In this document: piece after piece, positions 55,801 to 64,000 of the stretch
How the letters are laid out: the number at the start of each line of letters is the position of its first letter
How positions within the stretch are numbered: the stretch's first letter is position 1
Origin: Planctomycetota bacterium
Lineage (GTDB): Bacteria; Planctomycetota; Planctomycetia; Pirellulales; PNKZ01
DNA: 64,000 nucleotides
NCBI GenBank assembly: GCA_018242585.1
Contig: JAFEBQ010000007.1
Location: 1-64,000 of the forward strand
Direction of reading: 5' to 3'
The notes under the pieces: generated by a model
The model's database searches: none
Told to the model about the DNA's origin: nothing
Seen by the model: only the letters and a program-made list of their open reading frames with translations
Position numbers and translations under genes: made by a program

Positions 55801-58800
55801 CAACGATGCCAGCCGCTGAAACAGATGCACATTGCCCGCCGTCAGATGGACGTGCCGCAGCGCCACTTGCGCGTGGGCCCAGGCCAGTTCGAAAGCCCGC
55901 GACACCATGCGGTATTCCCGATACTGATCAGCCAACACCAACGCTTCTTCGCGGCTTTGCGCGTAGGCCGTTGTGAACGCCAGCCGCACGGTTTCTCCCG
56001 GCGCAATTCGCACGGGGCAGCGCAGGCTGAAGATCGGATCCAATACCGGGCCGGTCGTACCCGAGAGCGGCGTCCCAGGCTGGCAGGCAGCCGGGGCAGC
56101 CACCGTGCCGCCGCGTCCCAGAAATCGTGCTCGATCGGTTTCGACCTGGATGTCGCCGGCCACTGCGGGATGTTGGCTTTCATCAATGGCCAACACGTGG
56201 ATCGCCCAGGCGGCAGCCTCGTGTGCCGAACGTGGTCGACGTCTTGCCAAAATCGTTCTTTGGCCGGCAAGGTACTCGGTCTCGATGAATAACTTTTGAA
56301 AGGCGGGGTGGGCCACATCGGCGGCGGCGGAGCCCAGCACGATCTCGGCATAGCTGGTCACGTCGAGTGTCCGCGGGCGATCGTCATGGTTGGCGATGGC
56401 CAGCGAGCGCAGCTCGGCATTGTTCTCGGGTGACACCGCCACTTCCAGGTGTGTCTCCAACTCATTGTCCAGGCGGCGAAACTCGGCCTTGTCCAAGGAG
56501 AAGAGAACTTCGTACTTCTCGGCGGTCACGCACGTGGGCTGATACCCAGCCGACCAGAGCGTGCCGCGACGGCGGTCCCGGAGATAAATGAATTGTCCCC
56601 AGGCATCACGTGTCGAGTCGGATCGCCACCGGGTCAGGCGCGTGTCCTCGCAAGCGCTGTAACCGCCCCCCGCGTTGGTAATCATGACGGTGTACTTGCC
56701 GTTGGAGAGCAACTGGGTGCGGGGGCCGCTGGTGTGTGGCGTGGTGATCCAGCGGCTGGTCGAGCGATCGGGTTCACGCACCCAGGGAACTTCGACTAAC
56801 TCGTCGCCGTGCGGCGTCACGATCGGCGCCGCGACGGAAGCCCCTTCCTGCAACAGCCGGTCGGCTGCCAGGGTCCGAGGCTCGCGGTGAAAACGTCGCT
56901 GCATTCGGTTTTCGAGCAAGCAATTGGCGGCCGCCACCAGCAGCATCCCCTGGTGATGGGCAAAGTAGCACTGCACGATCGATTTGCTTTCATCCCCTGA
57001 CTGGCGATTGGCGGTGTAGTCGATCGCGTCGTAGTACCCCCACGGACCAAGCGCCCCTTCCTCGGCCAGGGCTCGTAGATTCGCCAATGCCTCGCGCGGC
57101 TTCACCATCAGCGCCAGACCGGTCGCATAGGGTGCGACCACCAGGTCGTCGGCCAGTCCTCGTTTCAGCCCCAGGCCGGGCACGCCGAACGAGCGATACT
57201 GATAGTTGTTAGCGCTGTCGAACGCCGCGAATGCCGACTCGGAGACGCCCCACGGCACATTCCGTTGCTGGCCAAACTCGATCTGTCTGTCGACCGCCGC
57301 CCGGCAGCTTTCACTCAACAGGGTCTCTGGGTATTCGCGGAGGAACAGGTTCGGCATCAAATACTCGAACATCGTTCCGCCCCACGATAGGAGCGCGTTG
57401 GACCCCGCTACATTGGTGACCGGGCGGCCCAGGTGGAACCAGTGACGCACGTCAACGTCCCCTTTGCCCACGGCCAGAAAGCTGGCCAGGCGCGCTTCGG
57501 ACTCGAGCAAGTCGTAATGGCTCCGGTCCAATTGCCCAGTGGCCAGATTGTAGCCAATCGAGAACAGATGGCGCGGCTGATCGAACAGGAACGTGAAGTC
57601 CATGCTCAGCGCCAGTTCTTGATAGCGCTCGGCCAGTTCTCGGTAACGGGCAAGCACGCGATGCGCCGAGGTCGAGGCTGCCTCGATCTGCGTTTCCAGC
57701 TCGTCGATCCATTGCTCGGCCGCACGCCGCGCGACTGATCCGCTATAGATCGTCGAAGCGGTGGACCGCAACGCGGCCATCGCGTCGGCGCATTCCTCGG
57801 GCAAATGATCGATCCCAATGAGCGTGAATGCGCGATCCAGCCTCGATTGCATGGCCCGTTGCTCGACGAGCCAGGTGGGAGCCGGGATGTTGATGGGGCA
57901 ACGGCCCAAGGTTTCAACCCAAGGGAAAAAAGTACTGAATTCTTGACGCATCCGCGCCGACTGCCGCTCGAGCGCGGCCAGGCATGCCTCCCACAGGGAC
58001 GGTATCGAAGAACCGATCCCAGCGGCCGGAGGTCTCGCCGCCGTGAGTTGTTTGAGCAACGCCGCCACACCCCCTTCCAGTTCTTGCCAAGCCGCCAACC
58101 AGCCAGTTGGGGTATCTGGCGCTTTCTGCTCCACGGAACTGACCCGACGAAGAAGTCGCTCGGCATCACGCGCCAACGTCGGCCGACGATCGGCCAACCC
58201 GGCATCATGCATGGCCGCGATGGTCAAGGCCAGCGTGTCGGCCAGTCCGGCAAACGCGCGCGATCCCAGGAATGATTCACGATTCAGCGCCAACAACCCT
58301 TGACGCACCGCAAGCGCGCAAGCGGCCAGGTTGCCGCTGTCGACGGTCGACACATAGGCCGGCGTCAGCGGGGCCAGCGTTTGCGTGTCGTGCCAGTTGT
58401 AGGGATGCCCGCGGTGATGTTCGAGTTTCTGCCAGCTATCCAGGTTGCGTTCCAGCAGTTCCGCAAGTTCTTCATAACCGAGGTAGCCGAAGTCATGTGC
58501 GGTCATTGTCGACGCCAGCCACATCCCTTCATTGGTGGGTGAGGTGCGATGGGCAACCACCGGCTTGGGATGCTCCTGATAATTGTCGGGAGGCAGCCAG
58601 TTATCATCGGCGGTGACGAATTGCTCGAAGAACAACCAGGTGTGCCGGGCGATCCTTCGCAACTCCTTTCGTTCGGCGTCGTTCAATTCTGGCGGGGCAA
58701 GCTGCGGAGGCTGGCTGACGTAATACGCCAACCACGGCGAGACTAGCCACAGTGCCAGAATCGGCGCTGCCATCCACAACACGGAAATTGGCGCGGTCAC

Positions 58801-61686
58801 GGCTAGAGCGGCACAGGTCACCAGCGCCAACACCGACGCCGGCCACATCTCGCCGAGAAACTGCTTCCAGCCGCTCACCAGCCGGCGCTCGGTAACATAA
58901 GCGGATTCCCAATCCAGCAAATGGGTTCGACTGAAGTAGACGCGCCGCAAGCTCCGTATCAGCGCGTCGAGCATCACCTGGGCCTGATGCGCCAAGAACG
59001 CCAGGGCGAGTAGCGCCTGGGCCGCTGAAAGCCGCAACTCGCCCATGCCATTGATCAGAAACCGCCCCAGCGAACTGCCACGAGGCCGGTGCGCCAACAG
59101 CGACAGCGCCTGAATCAAGAGCGGCAGCGCAACCACCGCCATTGCCAACATGGTGAACAGACCGGCTAACGCGGGCGTCACGAACCAGCCGGCTAGCAAC
59201 ATCAGCACGACCGCCGGCGGCACCAGGCTGCGGCGCAGGTTATCCAGGATCTTCCAACGCGAAATCAATGACAACGGATTGACCGCGGCGCCTTGTGCCG
59301 AAGGGACGCGATGAAACAACCAGGGAAGAATCTGCCAGTCGCCACGCACCCAACGGTGCAGACGTCGCGTGTAGCCCAGGTAGTGCGCCGGATAGTCATC
59401 GATCAACTCCATGTCGGTCACCAGCCCCGCGCGAACATGACAGCCTTCGATCAGGTCGTGGCTCAGAATCTGATTGTCCGGAAACGCCTGCCGAGTGGCG
59501 GCCTCGAAGGCATCGAGATCGTAAATGCCTTTGCCGATAAAGCTCCCCTCGCCAAAGGCGTCTTGATAGACGTCGGAGATGGCGGTTACATACGGGTCGA
59601 CGTGCGGGTTGCCTGAGTAAATGCGCGCGAAGCGTGATCGCCGCGCGCTCCGCGGCGCGATGCTGATCCGAGGTTGCAAGATGGTGTAGCCACGAACGAC
59701 CCGCGCCCGCGAGGAGTCGAACCGCGCCTGATTGAGCGGGTGAGCAAGCGTCCTGACCAGATTCCGCGCGGCACCCAAGGGAAGTTGCGTATCGGCATCA
59801 AGTGTAATCACGTAGCGAACGCGCCTTAATTCCTCGGGCAAACCGGGAACGTCCACGTAGCTGGTATCGGTCGCGCCGCGCAACAACCGATTGAACTCGG
59901 CAAGCTTGCCACGTTTTCGCTCCCAGCCCATCCAGGTGTTCTGCGACGGGTTCCAGCGCCGTTGGCGATGAAAAAGCCAGAATCGTTGCTGGCGACTCTC
60001 GGCATGGCGATTGTTCAATTCTTCAATCGCCGCTGCCGCCACGGCCAGCAAGGAATCATCCTCGGGCATCGACTGTTCAGGGGCGTCCTTCAGGTCAATG
60101 AGCAGGGCAAAACTCAGGTGGGGATCGGGATTCGCCAGGTAATGAATCTCAAGCCGTTCGATCAAGGCTCGCGCGCTTTCCTTGCTGACCACCAATGCCG
60201 GGATTACCACCACGGCGCCGCACCTTGCTGGGATCCCCTGTTGGAAGTCGAACTTGGGCAACACACGGGGGCGCAGGCACAAGGTCAACACATAGTTGAT
60301 GATGCCGACCGCCAACTCGGTAAGCGGAACCGCGCTGATTACAAAAGTCAGGACCAACGCGCCGACTGAATTGACGACTAGGCGGGCAACGCCAAGCAGC
60401 GCCGCCATGCCTAGCCCCCAGGTCGCCACCAGCGTCAAGACATAGAGTCCTTGCGCGTGTGCCGCTAACGCCCGCTTCACGCGCAGCGCGATCGACGGGC
60501 GCAAACCAAGGTTTGCCTCTAGTTGGCCACGCCCTTCATCCACCAGGTAATAGCCAACATGGCCGCCAAGTGGGTCGCCATCGAGGCGGCGCGATTCATT
60601 CACCGCCCGCCGCGCCACTTCAAGCTCCGACACCTTTGACCGTCGCGCTAGCAACTCGACGACGTGGCGATACCGGTCCCGAGTGGCGAAGTCCATGCGG
60701 GCGTAAACATCACTGGGATCTTGCCGCAGTTCGCGCTCCACCAGGCTGGTCTCCTCGAAGAAGACCTCCCAGTCCATGGCCGACATCAGCCGCATCGTCG
60801 TAATCGCGTTTCCAATCGAGACCTGATCGCACGCTTGCCGTTGGTGTTCCAGGCGGACGGTTTCCTCGATAGACGCTCCTTCGTCAACCAGGCGCTGTTC
60901 GAGCCAATGCCAACAAGTCGACAGGTCGTGTCCCTGATCGCGGAAGCGTTGCACCAATTGCGCCACCAACGGCGCCGCCAGGCGCTTGCTCTGCCTGGTT
61001 TGTTTGGAAAGGTATTGCGGTGGATCGGTCGGACGTTCCTCGACGATGGCATCGGCCCAGGCATTGGCGCAATGTCGATGCTGGTGAGTCTCGCGCAGAC
61101 GGTCGGCCAGCCGCCGCAGATTCTCGACCAGGGCCAAACGCAGCATGATGGGAATGGCCCACATCTCCCCGATTGTCAGCGGCATGATCTCCTGATAGGC
61201 CTGGATGAAGCGCGTCAGCATCGCGGCATCGATGGCGCTGTCGGTGTGGGCGGCAAGCTCGCGCGCCAGGGAATAGACCCGCGGCGCCCCGGCCATTGGC
61301 CCGGCCGAGAGTTTGGGCAGCTCGTTATAGAACCGGCGGGGAAGATCTTCGCGAATCTCGCGCAGTTGCTCACGAACGATGTAAAAGTTGTCGAGCAGCC
61401 ACTCGGAACCAGGGGTAATCTCCTGTCCCGAGCGGGCAGCGGCCACGATGGTGTTGTAAACCGATTCGAGAATCGCGCTGTTCGATTCAAATTCGCGCCA
61501 CATGCGGCGCTGATCGCGATGCGTGGCCGTGGTGCCATGAGCCGCGGCCAGCGCGCGCGCGTGCTCTTCCAGATGCTCGATGCTGAACGGAGCGTCGCGA
61601 AGCGAACCGGCCGAGTTCAACGGCGCTGATCCCCCGGCAGGGACAAGTTGTTCCTGGGCTGGCTCAGGCTCGATGTTCGCACTCAT
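52870..61686 (-). CDS. ndvB: Cyclic beta-1,2-glucan synthase
   Basis: About 2938 residues from the ATG at 61686 (GGGAG upstream), similar in length to rhizobial NdvB/ChvB (about 2830). Order: soluble N-terminal region (1-400); two membrane segments (about 409-470); GT84 glycosyltransferase domain with VITLDADTQLP near 625; further membrane segments (about 815-990); a glycoamylase-like domain (WLASTMTAHDFGYLGY near 1055 and VPWGVSESAFAAFD near 1475); two beta-sandwich regions; and a C-terminal GH94 phosphorylase domain with the catalytic Asp in GGGDWNDGMN near 2616. The enzyme polymerises UDP-glucose into beta-1,2-glucan, adjusts chain length by phosphorolysis and closes the ring. It acts at the cytoplasmic membrane. 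No NdvA-type exporter is seen nearby. Confidence 0.92.
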   Translation of the reverse strand: MSANIEPEPAQEQLVPAGGSAPLNSAGSLRDAPFSIEHLEEHARALAAAHGTTATHRDQRRMWREFESNSAILESVYNTIVAAARSGQEITPGSEWLLDNFYIVREQLREIREDLPRRFYNELPKLSAGPMAGAPRVYSLARELAAHTDSAIDAAMLTRFIQAYQEIMPLTIGEMWAIPIMLRLALVENLRRLADRLRETHQHRHCANAWADAIVEERPTDPPQYLSKQTRQSKRLAAPLVAQLVQRFRDQGHDLSTCWHWLEQRLVDEGASIEETVRLEHQRQACDQVSIGNAITTMRLMSAMDWEVFFEETSLVERELRQDPSDVYARMDFATRDRYRHVVELLARRSKVSELEVARRAVNESRRLDGDPLGGHVGYYLVDEGRGQLEANLGLRPSIALRVKRALAAHAQGLYVLTLVATWGLGMAALLGVARLVVNSVGALVLTFVISAVPLTELAVGIINYVLTLCLRPRVLPKFDFQQGIPARCGAVVVIPALVVSKESARALIERLEIHYLANPDPHLSFALLIDLKDAPEQSMPEDDSLLAVAAAAIEELNNRHAESRQQRFWLFHRQRRWNPSQNTWMGWERKRGKLAEFNRLLRGATDTSYVDVPGLPEELRRVRYVITLDADTQLPLGAARNLVRTLAHPLNQARFDSSRARVVRGYTILQPRISIAPRSARRSRFARIYSGNPHVDPYVTAISDVYQDAFGEGSFIGKGIYDLDAFEAATRQAFPDNQILSHDLIEGCHVRAGLVTDMELIDDYPAHYLGYTRRLHRWVRGDWQILPWLFHRVPSAQGAAVNPLSLISRWKILDNLRRSLVPPAVVLMLLAGWFVTPALAGLFTMLAMAVVALPLLIQALSLLAHRPRGSSLGRFLINGMGELRLSAAQALLALAFLAHQAQVMLDALIRSLRRVYFSRTHLLDWESAYVTERRLVSGWKQFLGEMWPASVLALVTCAALAVTAPISVLWMAAPILALWLVSPWLAYYVSQPPQLAPPELNDAERKELRRIARHTWLFFEQFVTADDNWLPPDNYQEHPKPVVAHRTSPTNEGMWLASTMTAHDFGYLGYEELAELLERNLDSWQKLEHHRGHPYNWHDTQTLAPLTPAYVSTVDSGNLAACALAVRQGLLALNRESFLGSRAFAGLADTLALTIAAMHDAGLADRRPTLARDAERLLRRVSSVEQKAPDTPTGWLAAWQELEGGVAALLKQLTAARPPAAGIGSSIPSLWEACLAALERQSARMRQEFSTFFPWVETLGRCPINIPAPTWLVEQRAMQSRLDRAFTLIGIDHLPEECADAMAALRSTASTIYSGSVARRAAEQWIDELETQIEAASTSAHRVLARYRELAERYQELALSMDFTFLFDQPRHLFSIGYNLATGQLDRSHYDLLESEARLASFLAVGKGDVDVRHWFHLGRPVTNVAGSNALLSWGGTMFEYLMPNLFLREYPETLLSESCRAAVDRQIEFGQQRNVPWGVSESAFAAFDSANNYQYRSFGVPGLGLKRGLADDLVVAPYATGLALMVKPREALANLRALAEEGALGPWGYYDAIDYTANRQSGDESKSIVQCYFAHHQGMLLVAAANCLLENRMQRRFHREPRTLAADRLLQEGASVAAPIVTPHGDELVEVPWVREPDRSTSRWITTPHTSGPRTQLLSNGKYTVMITNAGGGYSACEDTRLTRWRSDSTRDAWGQFIYLRDRRRGTLWSAGYQPTCVTAEKYEVLFSLDKAEFRRLDNELETHLEVAVSPENNAELRSLAIANHDDRPRTLDVTSYAEIVLGSAAADVAHPAFQKLFIETEYLAGQRTILARRRPRSAHEAAAWAIHVLAIDESQHPAVAGDIQVETDRARFLGRGGTVAAPAACQPGTPLSGTTGPVLDPIFSLRCPVRIAPGETVRLAFTTAYAQSREEALVLADQYREYRMVSRAFELAWAHAQVALRHVHLTAGNVHLFQRLASLLLYPDAIKRAPPVILAANTQGQAGLWRYGVSGDFPIVLVRISQANQDGLVREVLLAHEYWRSKNFIAEMVLLNEHPTSYMDAVHEQLTRLVGESGAWGLLNKRGGIFVLQGSRIPEADKTLLLTAAHVVLHGDAGSLERQLELTPQRKRPPALLAVSPKRPATPREGLPAPRSAQQPSLLFDNGYGGFDRPKHEYVIQLTNGKSTPAPWSNVIANATFGCVVTEAGGGFTWSENSRENKLTGWSNDPVSDPCTEAIYLRDDETGELWSPTPLPIRDTEPYTIRHGQGYSVFEHVSHGVAQSLLMTIAAEEPVKILRLTLRNESPRRRKLSATCCAEWILGVDREQMMLHVVTAIDRRTGALLATNHYHPGFAERVAFLHVVDRVCTVTGDRTEFFGRNGQWGRPAALERVTLSGRVGAGLDPFGAVQTRLDLEPGEESEVVFLLGQASSPADTEALLARFNDRQHVAQVAARTRQNWDDTLSAIQVQTPNPALDLLVNRWLLYQTLSCRFWGRSAFYQAGGAYGFRDQLQDSMALVYSRPELTREHLLRAAGRQFEEGDVQHWWHLPRGHGVRTRFSDDYLWLPFVAAHYLRTTGDTSLLHEVVPYLHSLPLEPNEHERYELPEQSAQSESFYGHCLRAIDRALRFGQHGLPLMGGGDWNDGMNKVGEGGRGESVWVAWFLLDVLDQFVPIVEAWRETDRAGEFRQQAARLRQAIEDQAWDGQWYRRAYFDDGTPLGSAQNDACQVDSIAQSWAVIANGDPGRARQGVQAAWDRLVQIDDKLALLFWPPFDHTSLEPGYIKGYLPGIRENGGQYTHAAIWLVQALAMLGDGNRAMQLFNLLAPPHHSDTESAARRYKVEPYVAVADVYSCPPHRGQGGWTWYTGSAAWMYRVAVEQLLGLRVSGQSLHVAPCVPADWAQFEITLRRGTASYHVVVSNPTRKQSGVATVSLDGKLCPQGDVPLIDDGNRHEVRVEMG

Positions 61687-62237
61687 GTCTGGGCTCCCAT
61701 GTCGCGTCGTCGCCGGACGAGATTCAACTTGCGACGATCGCACTCAAGTGCCGCCCGACAAAATGTCGCGTGCCGTCCCGCGGCGTCGAAATGAAGAATT
61801 CGCGATCGCTCACGATTGCCAACACTGGCCAGCAACGACATTGCACGTCGTATGCCAACAACTCGGCTCCGCCAGGCTCCAGACCATTACCCTTGAAAAT
61901 GCCTCGCAAAAGCGCGGCGCGCTGTTTTCCTTGATGCCTCTCGTTGATGTATCGAGGTCGCGACTCGACCGGCACAATCGATTGGTCGCCTGGCGGGCAG
62001 CTTGGCCGCAACGAGGTCACAGGCGGCATTTTTCTCCAAGAGAAGGCGAGCCCCTCGGCTCCATACGACCTCGATCGAAAAGCGCGACCGAGCGATGCGC
62101 ACCGCTTTTACACGAGTCAAGAATCGCCGTGGTGATTGGGCGCGCCGTATGCAGCATAGGTTCCAGGCATGCTCTTTCGAGACGCCTCATGGCCCCTGAG
62201 AACTTGGGCCTCACCGTTCCACATGGAGAAACCCATC
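61687..62237. other. Gene-free stretch of about 550 bp
   Basis: It separates two divergent genes and should contain both their promoters, but no clear -35/-10 pair was found. Open frames on both strands (for example 61724-62029 minus) have no recognised motif. Confidence 0.35.
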
Positions 62238-62969
62238 ATGCGCTCCACCTTGAGTATGAAATGGAAAGCGGCATTGACGGCTGGCCTGGCCACTGCGGCG
62301 ATCGCTTTGGCCGGCCTAGTCCAGGCACAGCAAAGCCCTGCGCAAGCCCCGCCGCCTCCGCCTGCCGATGCGCCTGATTCCGCGCCGATCGACGCCACGC
62401 CCGCCGGTCAATCGCGCGCCCGTCTGGGCGTGAACCTGAGCGACAACCACCAGGGCAAGGTCTGGATTCGCTCCGTTGACCCGGGGAGTGCCGCCGACAT
62501 TGCCGGCCTGCGGGCCAATGACCAGTTCGTCGCACTCGATGAACAAAAGATATTCACCTACCTGGACGTGATTCGCTATGTGAACATGAAAGGGGCTGGT
62601 GACGACGTCGCCGTTTATATTCGTCGCAATGGCAAGCCAGCCATGTTGACTGCTTCGTTGGGTTCGGAATACGCCGATCCAGAATCGGATGCCAAGTTCA
62701 CCGAATTTCCAGGGGGCACGCGGCAAACCAAGTTCACCGATCCAGCGGTTGACCCAACGGCGCCGACGCCAGGCGATCTGGGAAGCAACGGGCCTGCAAC
62801 TCCCTGGCGCTATCGCAACGTGAACGGCCAATGGTTCTTCTACTCGCCGGCCGGACAGTGGATGACCTGGTCGAATAATCGCTGGGTGATGGCTCGCAAC
62901 GGCTTCCCCACCGACATTCCCAGCCCCGCCGATATGGACGTCGGCGCGCAAATGCGATTTCGACGGTAA
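62238..62969 (+). CDS. Secreted PDZ-domain protein
   Basis: A 243-residue protein starting at the ATG at 62238 with GGAGAA upstream. A signal peptide (about 1-33, ending VQAQQ) is followed by a Pro/Ala-rich linker. A PDZ domain (about 65-140) shows ARLGVNLSDN, IRSVDPGSAADIAGLRANDQFVALDEQ and VAVYIRRNGKPAML. The C-terminal part contains WRYRNVNGQWFFYSPAGQW, a Trp/Tyr-rich motif. No protease domain is present, so it probably binds peptide ends or partners outside the cytoplasm. Confidence 0.75.
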   Translation: MRSTLSMKWKAALTAGLATAAIALAGLVQAQQSPAQAPPPPPADAPDSAPIDATPAGQSRARLGVNLSDNHQGKVWIRSVDPGSAADIAGLRANDQFVALDEQKIFTYLDVIRYVNMKGAGDDVAVYIRRNGKPAMLTASLGSEYADPESDAKFTEFPGGTRQTKFTDPAVDPTAPTPGDLGSNGPATPWRYRNVNGQWFFYSPAGQWMTWSNNRWVMARNGFPTDIPSPADMDVGAQMRFRR

Positions 62970-62994
62970 GGCCGCTTGAGAAGGGACCACCACG

Positions 62995-63045
62995 CCGCGG
63001 AGGCTTGTCGTGTATTTCGCGACGGGGCTCCGCGGTTTCTCTTTT
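62995..63045 (+). terminator. Intrinsic terminator after the PDZ gene
   Basis: CCGCGGAG (62995-63002) pairs with CTCCGCGG (63028-63035), with an inner GTCG/CGAC pair. A T-rich tract (TTTCTCTTTT) follows. It lies 26 bp after the stop codon. Confidence 0.65.
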
Positions 63046-63155
63046 GGGGAATGGCAATCGTCAGTAGAAGCTAACGCAGGCTGTCGCACGCGCCGTCAAA
63101 TAGAGCTGGCCTCGTTACTAACCTGCCTCCCGGTGTTCCGCGTTCCATCGGCTGT

Positions 63156-64000
63156 TTAGTTCTGACGAAGGATGAAGTCGTCAAACTCGACTCGAAAAGG
63201 CTTGTCAGAGGTGTTGAGGGCCGCGACTCCCACCTGAAGCTCCGTGGCGAGTTTCACGTCCAACGACCTTACTTCCTTCCATTTCTTGCCGTCATGGCTC
63301 ATGAAGACGGTAATGCGGTTACCACGTCGAGTTGCCTTTAGCCAAGTGGAAGCCTCTGGAAAGAACTCCGCCGCTGGCACGGGCTGTTTGTTGGCGCCGG
63401 AGTACTGTCGCTCGTGCCAATATTCAATCAACGGCGGATAACAAAGGCACGAATCGCCGTTCCGCCAGGCGTTACGTTCGATTCGCAGGAAATTCTCCGC
63501 GTCTTCCCAAATCAAAAGACCCGCGCCATTGAACGGAGAACCTTTACCCACCGCGGTCATTCCAGGTTGAAGGTCAGAGGTGACTTTGACACTGACTTCA
63601 AAATCGCCAGTAACCGGTCGTAGCACGCGCGGAGCGGACAGCCCGCGCAGGGGGTTGAGATCATGGTTTGTCGGTGGAACCTGGATTCTCAAAACGCCCT
63701 TGCTGATATCGCAGTCTTTGTCTGGGTCAACGACGGCTCCCCATGCGGCTGCCTCGTTGGCTCGCCAGGGTTCTTTAATTTGCAAACCTGCGTCGACGGC
63801 AACGGCTCGTTCTTGAAGAGCTGCCTGGGGAGCCGAAGCCGCCGGCTTGGCGCTCGATGGGAGCGTGTCGAGTTCGCTCGCCTTGTCCGAGACGACGCGC
63901 TTCCAATGCCACACCTTGGGAAGTACTTGATAGTTGTCGAAATCGTGGCCTGCCAAGAGCCCTGGGACATCGAAGAAATCGTCGTGGTCGACCCGGTAGA
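63156..64000 (-). CDS. 3' part of a DUF1349-like protein, runs off the window
   Basis: The frame is open to the right edge, so the start lies outside the window; an internal ATG at 63956 is not the true start because similar-looking sequence continues upstream (YRVDHDDFFDVPG). The visible 280 residues comprise an Ala/Pro-rich linker (about 30-55 of the visible part) and a C-terminal beta-sandwich of the DUF1349/LamG-like type: PVTGDFEVSVKV, FNGAGLLIWEDAENFLRIERN, FMSHDGKKWKEVRSL and the ending FRVEFDDFILRQN. Such domains bind carbohydrate and often end multidomain planctomycete proteins, including kinases. The upstream part cannot be judged. Confidence 0.6.
   Translation of the reverse strand, partial: YRVDHDDFFDVPGLLAGHDFDNYQVLPKVWHWKRVVSDKASELDTLPSSAKPAASAPQAALQERAVAVDAGLQIKEPWRANEAAAWGAVVDPDKDCDISKGVLRIQVPPTNHDLNPLRGLSAPRVLRPVTGDFEVSVKVTSDLQPGMTAVGKGSPFNGAGLLIWEDAENFLRIERNAWRNGDSCLCYPPLIEYWHERQYSGANKQPVPAAEFFPEASTWLKATRRGNRITVFMSHDGKKWKEVRSLDVKLATELQVGVAALNTSDKPFRVEFDDFILRQN

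Overview
The window looks like chromosomal DNA of a planctomycete (Pirellulales-like). Supporting signs: paired DUF1501/DUF1800 proteins with Tat-type leaders, a short DUF1559-like protein, a secreted CxxCH/copper-monooxygenase protein with an EF-hand, very long genes, weak Shine-Dalgarno use, and intergenic spaces filled with palindromic repeats. By eye the left 26 kb is less GC-rich than the right 38 kb and carries most of the recently moved material. Functions are assigned from motifs read by eye; no database search was possible.

Region 1 (1-12.5 kb) is a cell-surface glycan cluster: a small glycosyltransferase, a GT2-GT4 fusion, a PAPS sulfotransferase joined to it by an ATGA overlap, and a GT9-like enzyme. 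A 2107-residue RHS/YD-repeat protein sits inside it, with a Cys-rich C-terminal tip of lower GC and two small membrane proteins downstream that are candidate immunity genes.

Region 2 (12.5-26 kb) is a mobile/defence island: an IS transposase, a RecQ-type helicase lacking its ATP-binding half, an ATGA-linked operon of large serine recombinase - ParB - RepB-like protein, and a PhoB-fold DNA-binding protein next to direct repeats resembling a pho box. Then come an AbiEi/AbiEii toxin-antitoxin pair with a readable promoter and operator, and an unfamiliar TPR/HEPN-like protein flanked by a duplicated abiEii 3' end. The island ends with the C-terminal remnant of a tyrosine integrase, a restriction-nuclease-NACHT protein, and a small antitoxin-like gene with a toxin truncated after 21 codons.

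Region 3 (26-52.6 kb) is mostly ordinary planctomycete chromosome: secreted redox protein, GT-C glycosyltransferase, secreted calpain-like protease, receiver-HATPase regulator and STAS protein (a partner-switch pair), DMF-amidase-like Tat protein, thioredoxin, KatG, esterase, DUF1501/DUF1800 genes, alginate-lyase-like enzyme, ceramidase-like protein and a pilin-like protein. Broken genes (sulfatase, Rieske-FAD oxidoreductase) and at least seven kinds of palindromic intergenic repeat lie between them. An 11-bp-phased array of five TTCACC hexamers lies in a 1.3 kb gene-free stretch.

Region 4 (52.8-64 kb) holds one giant gene, an NdvB-type cyclic beta-1,2-glucan synthase of about 2940 residues, then a secreted PDZ protein with a terminator and the 3' part of a DUF1349-like protein that runs off the right edge.

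The least familiar parts are the 15.4-25.9 kb island (recombinase-ParB-RepB operon with its presumed regulator and operator, AbiE, the HEPN-like gene, the nuclease-NACHT gene) and the RHS tip with its putative immunity genes.
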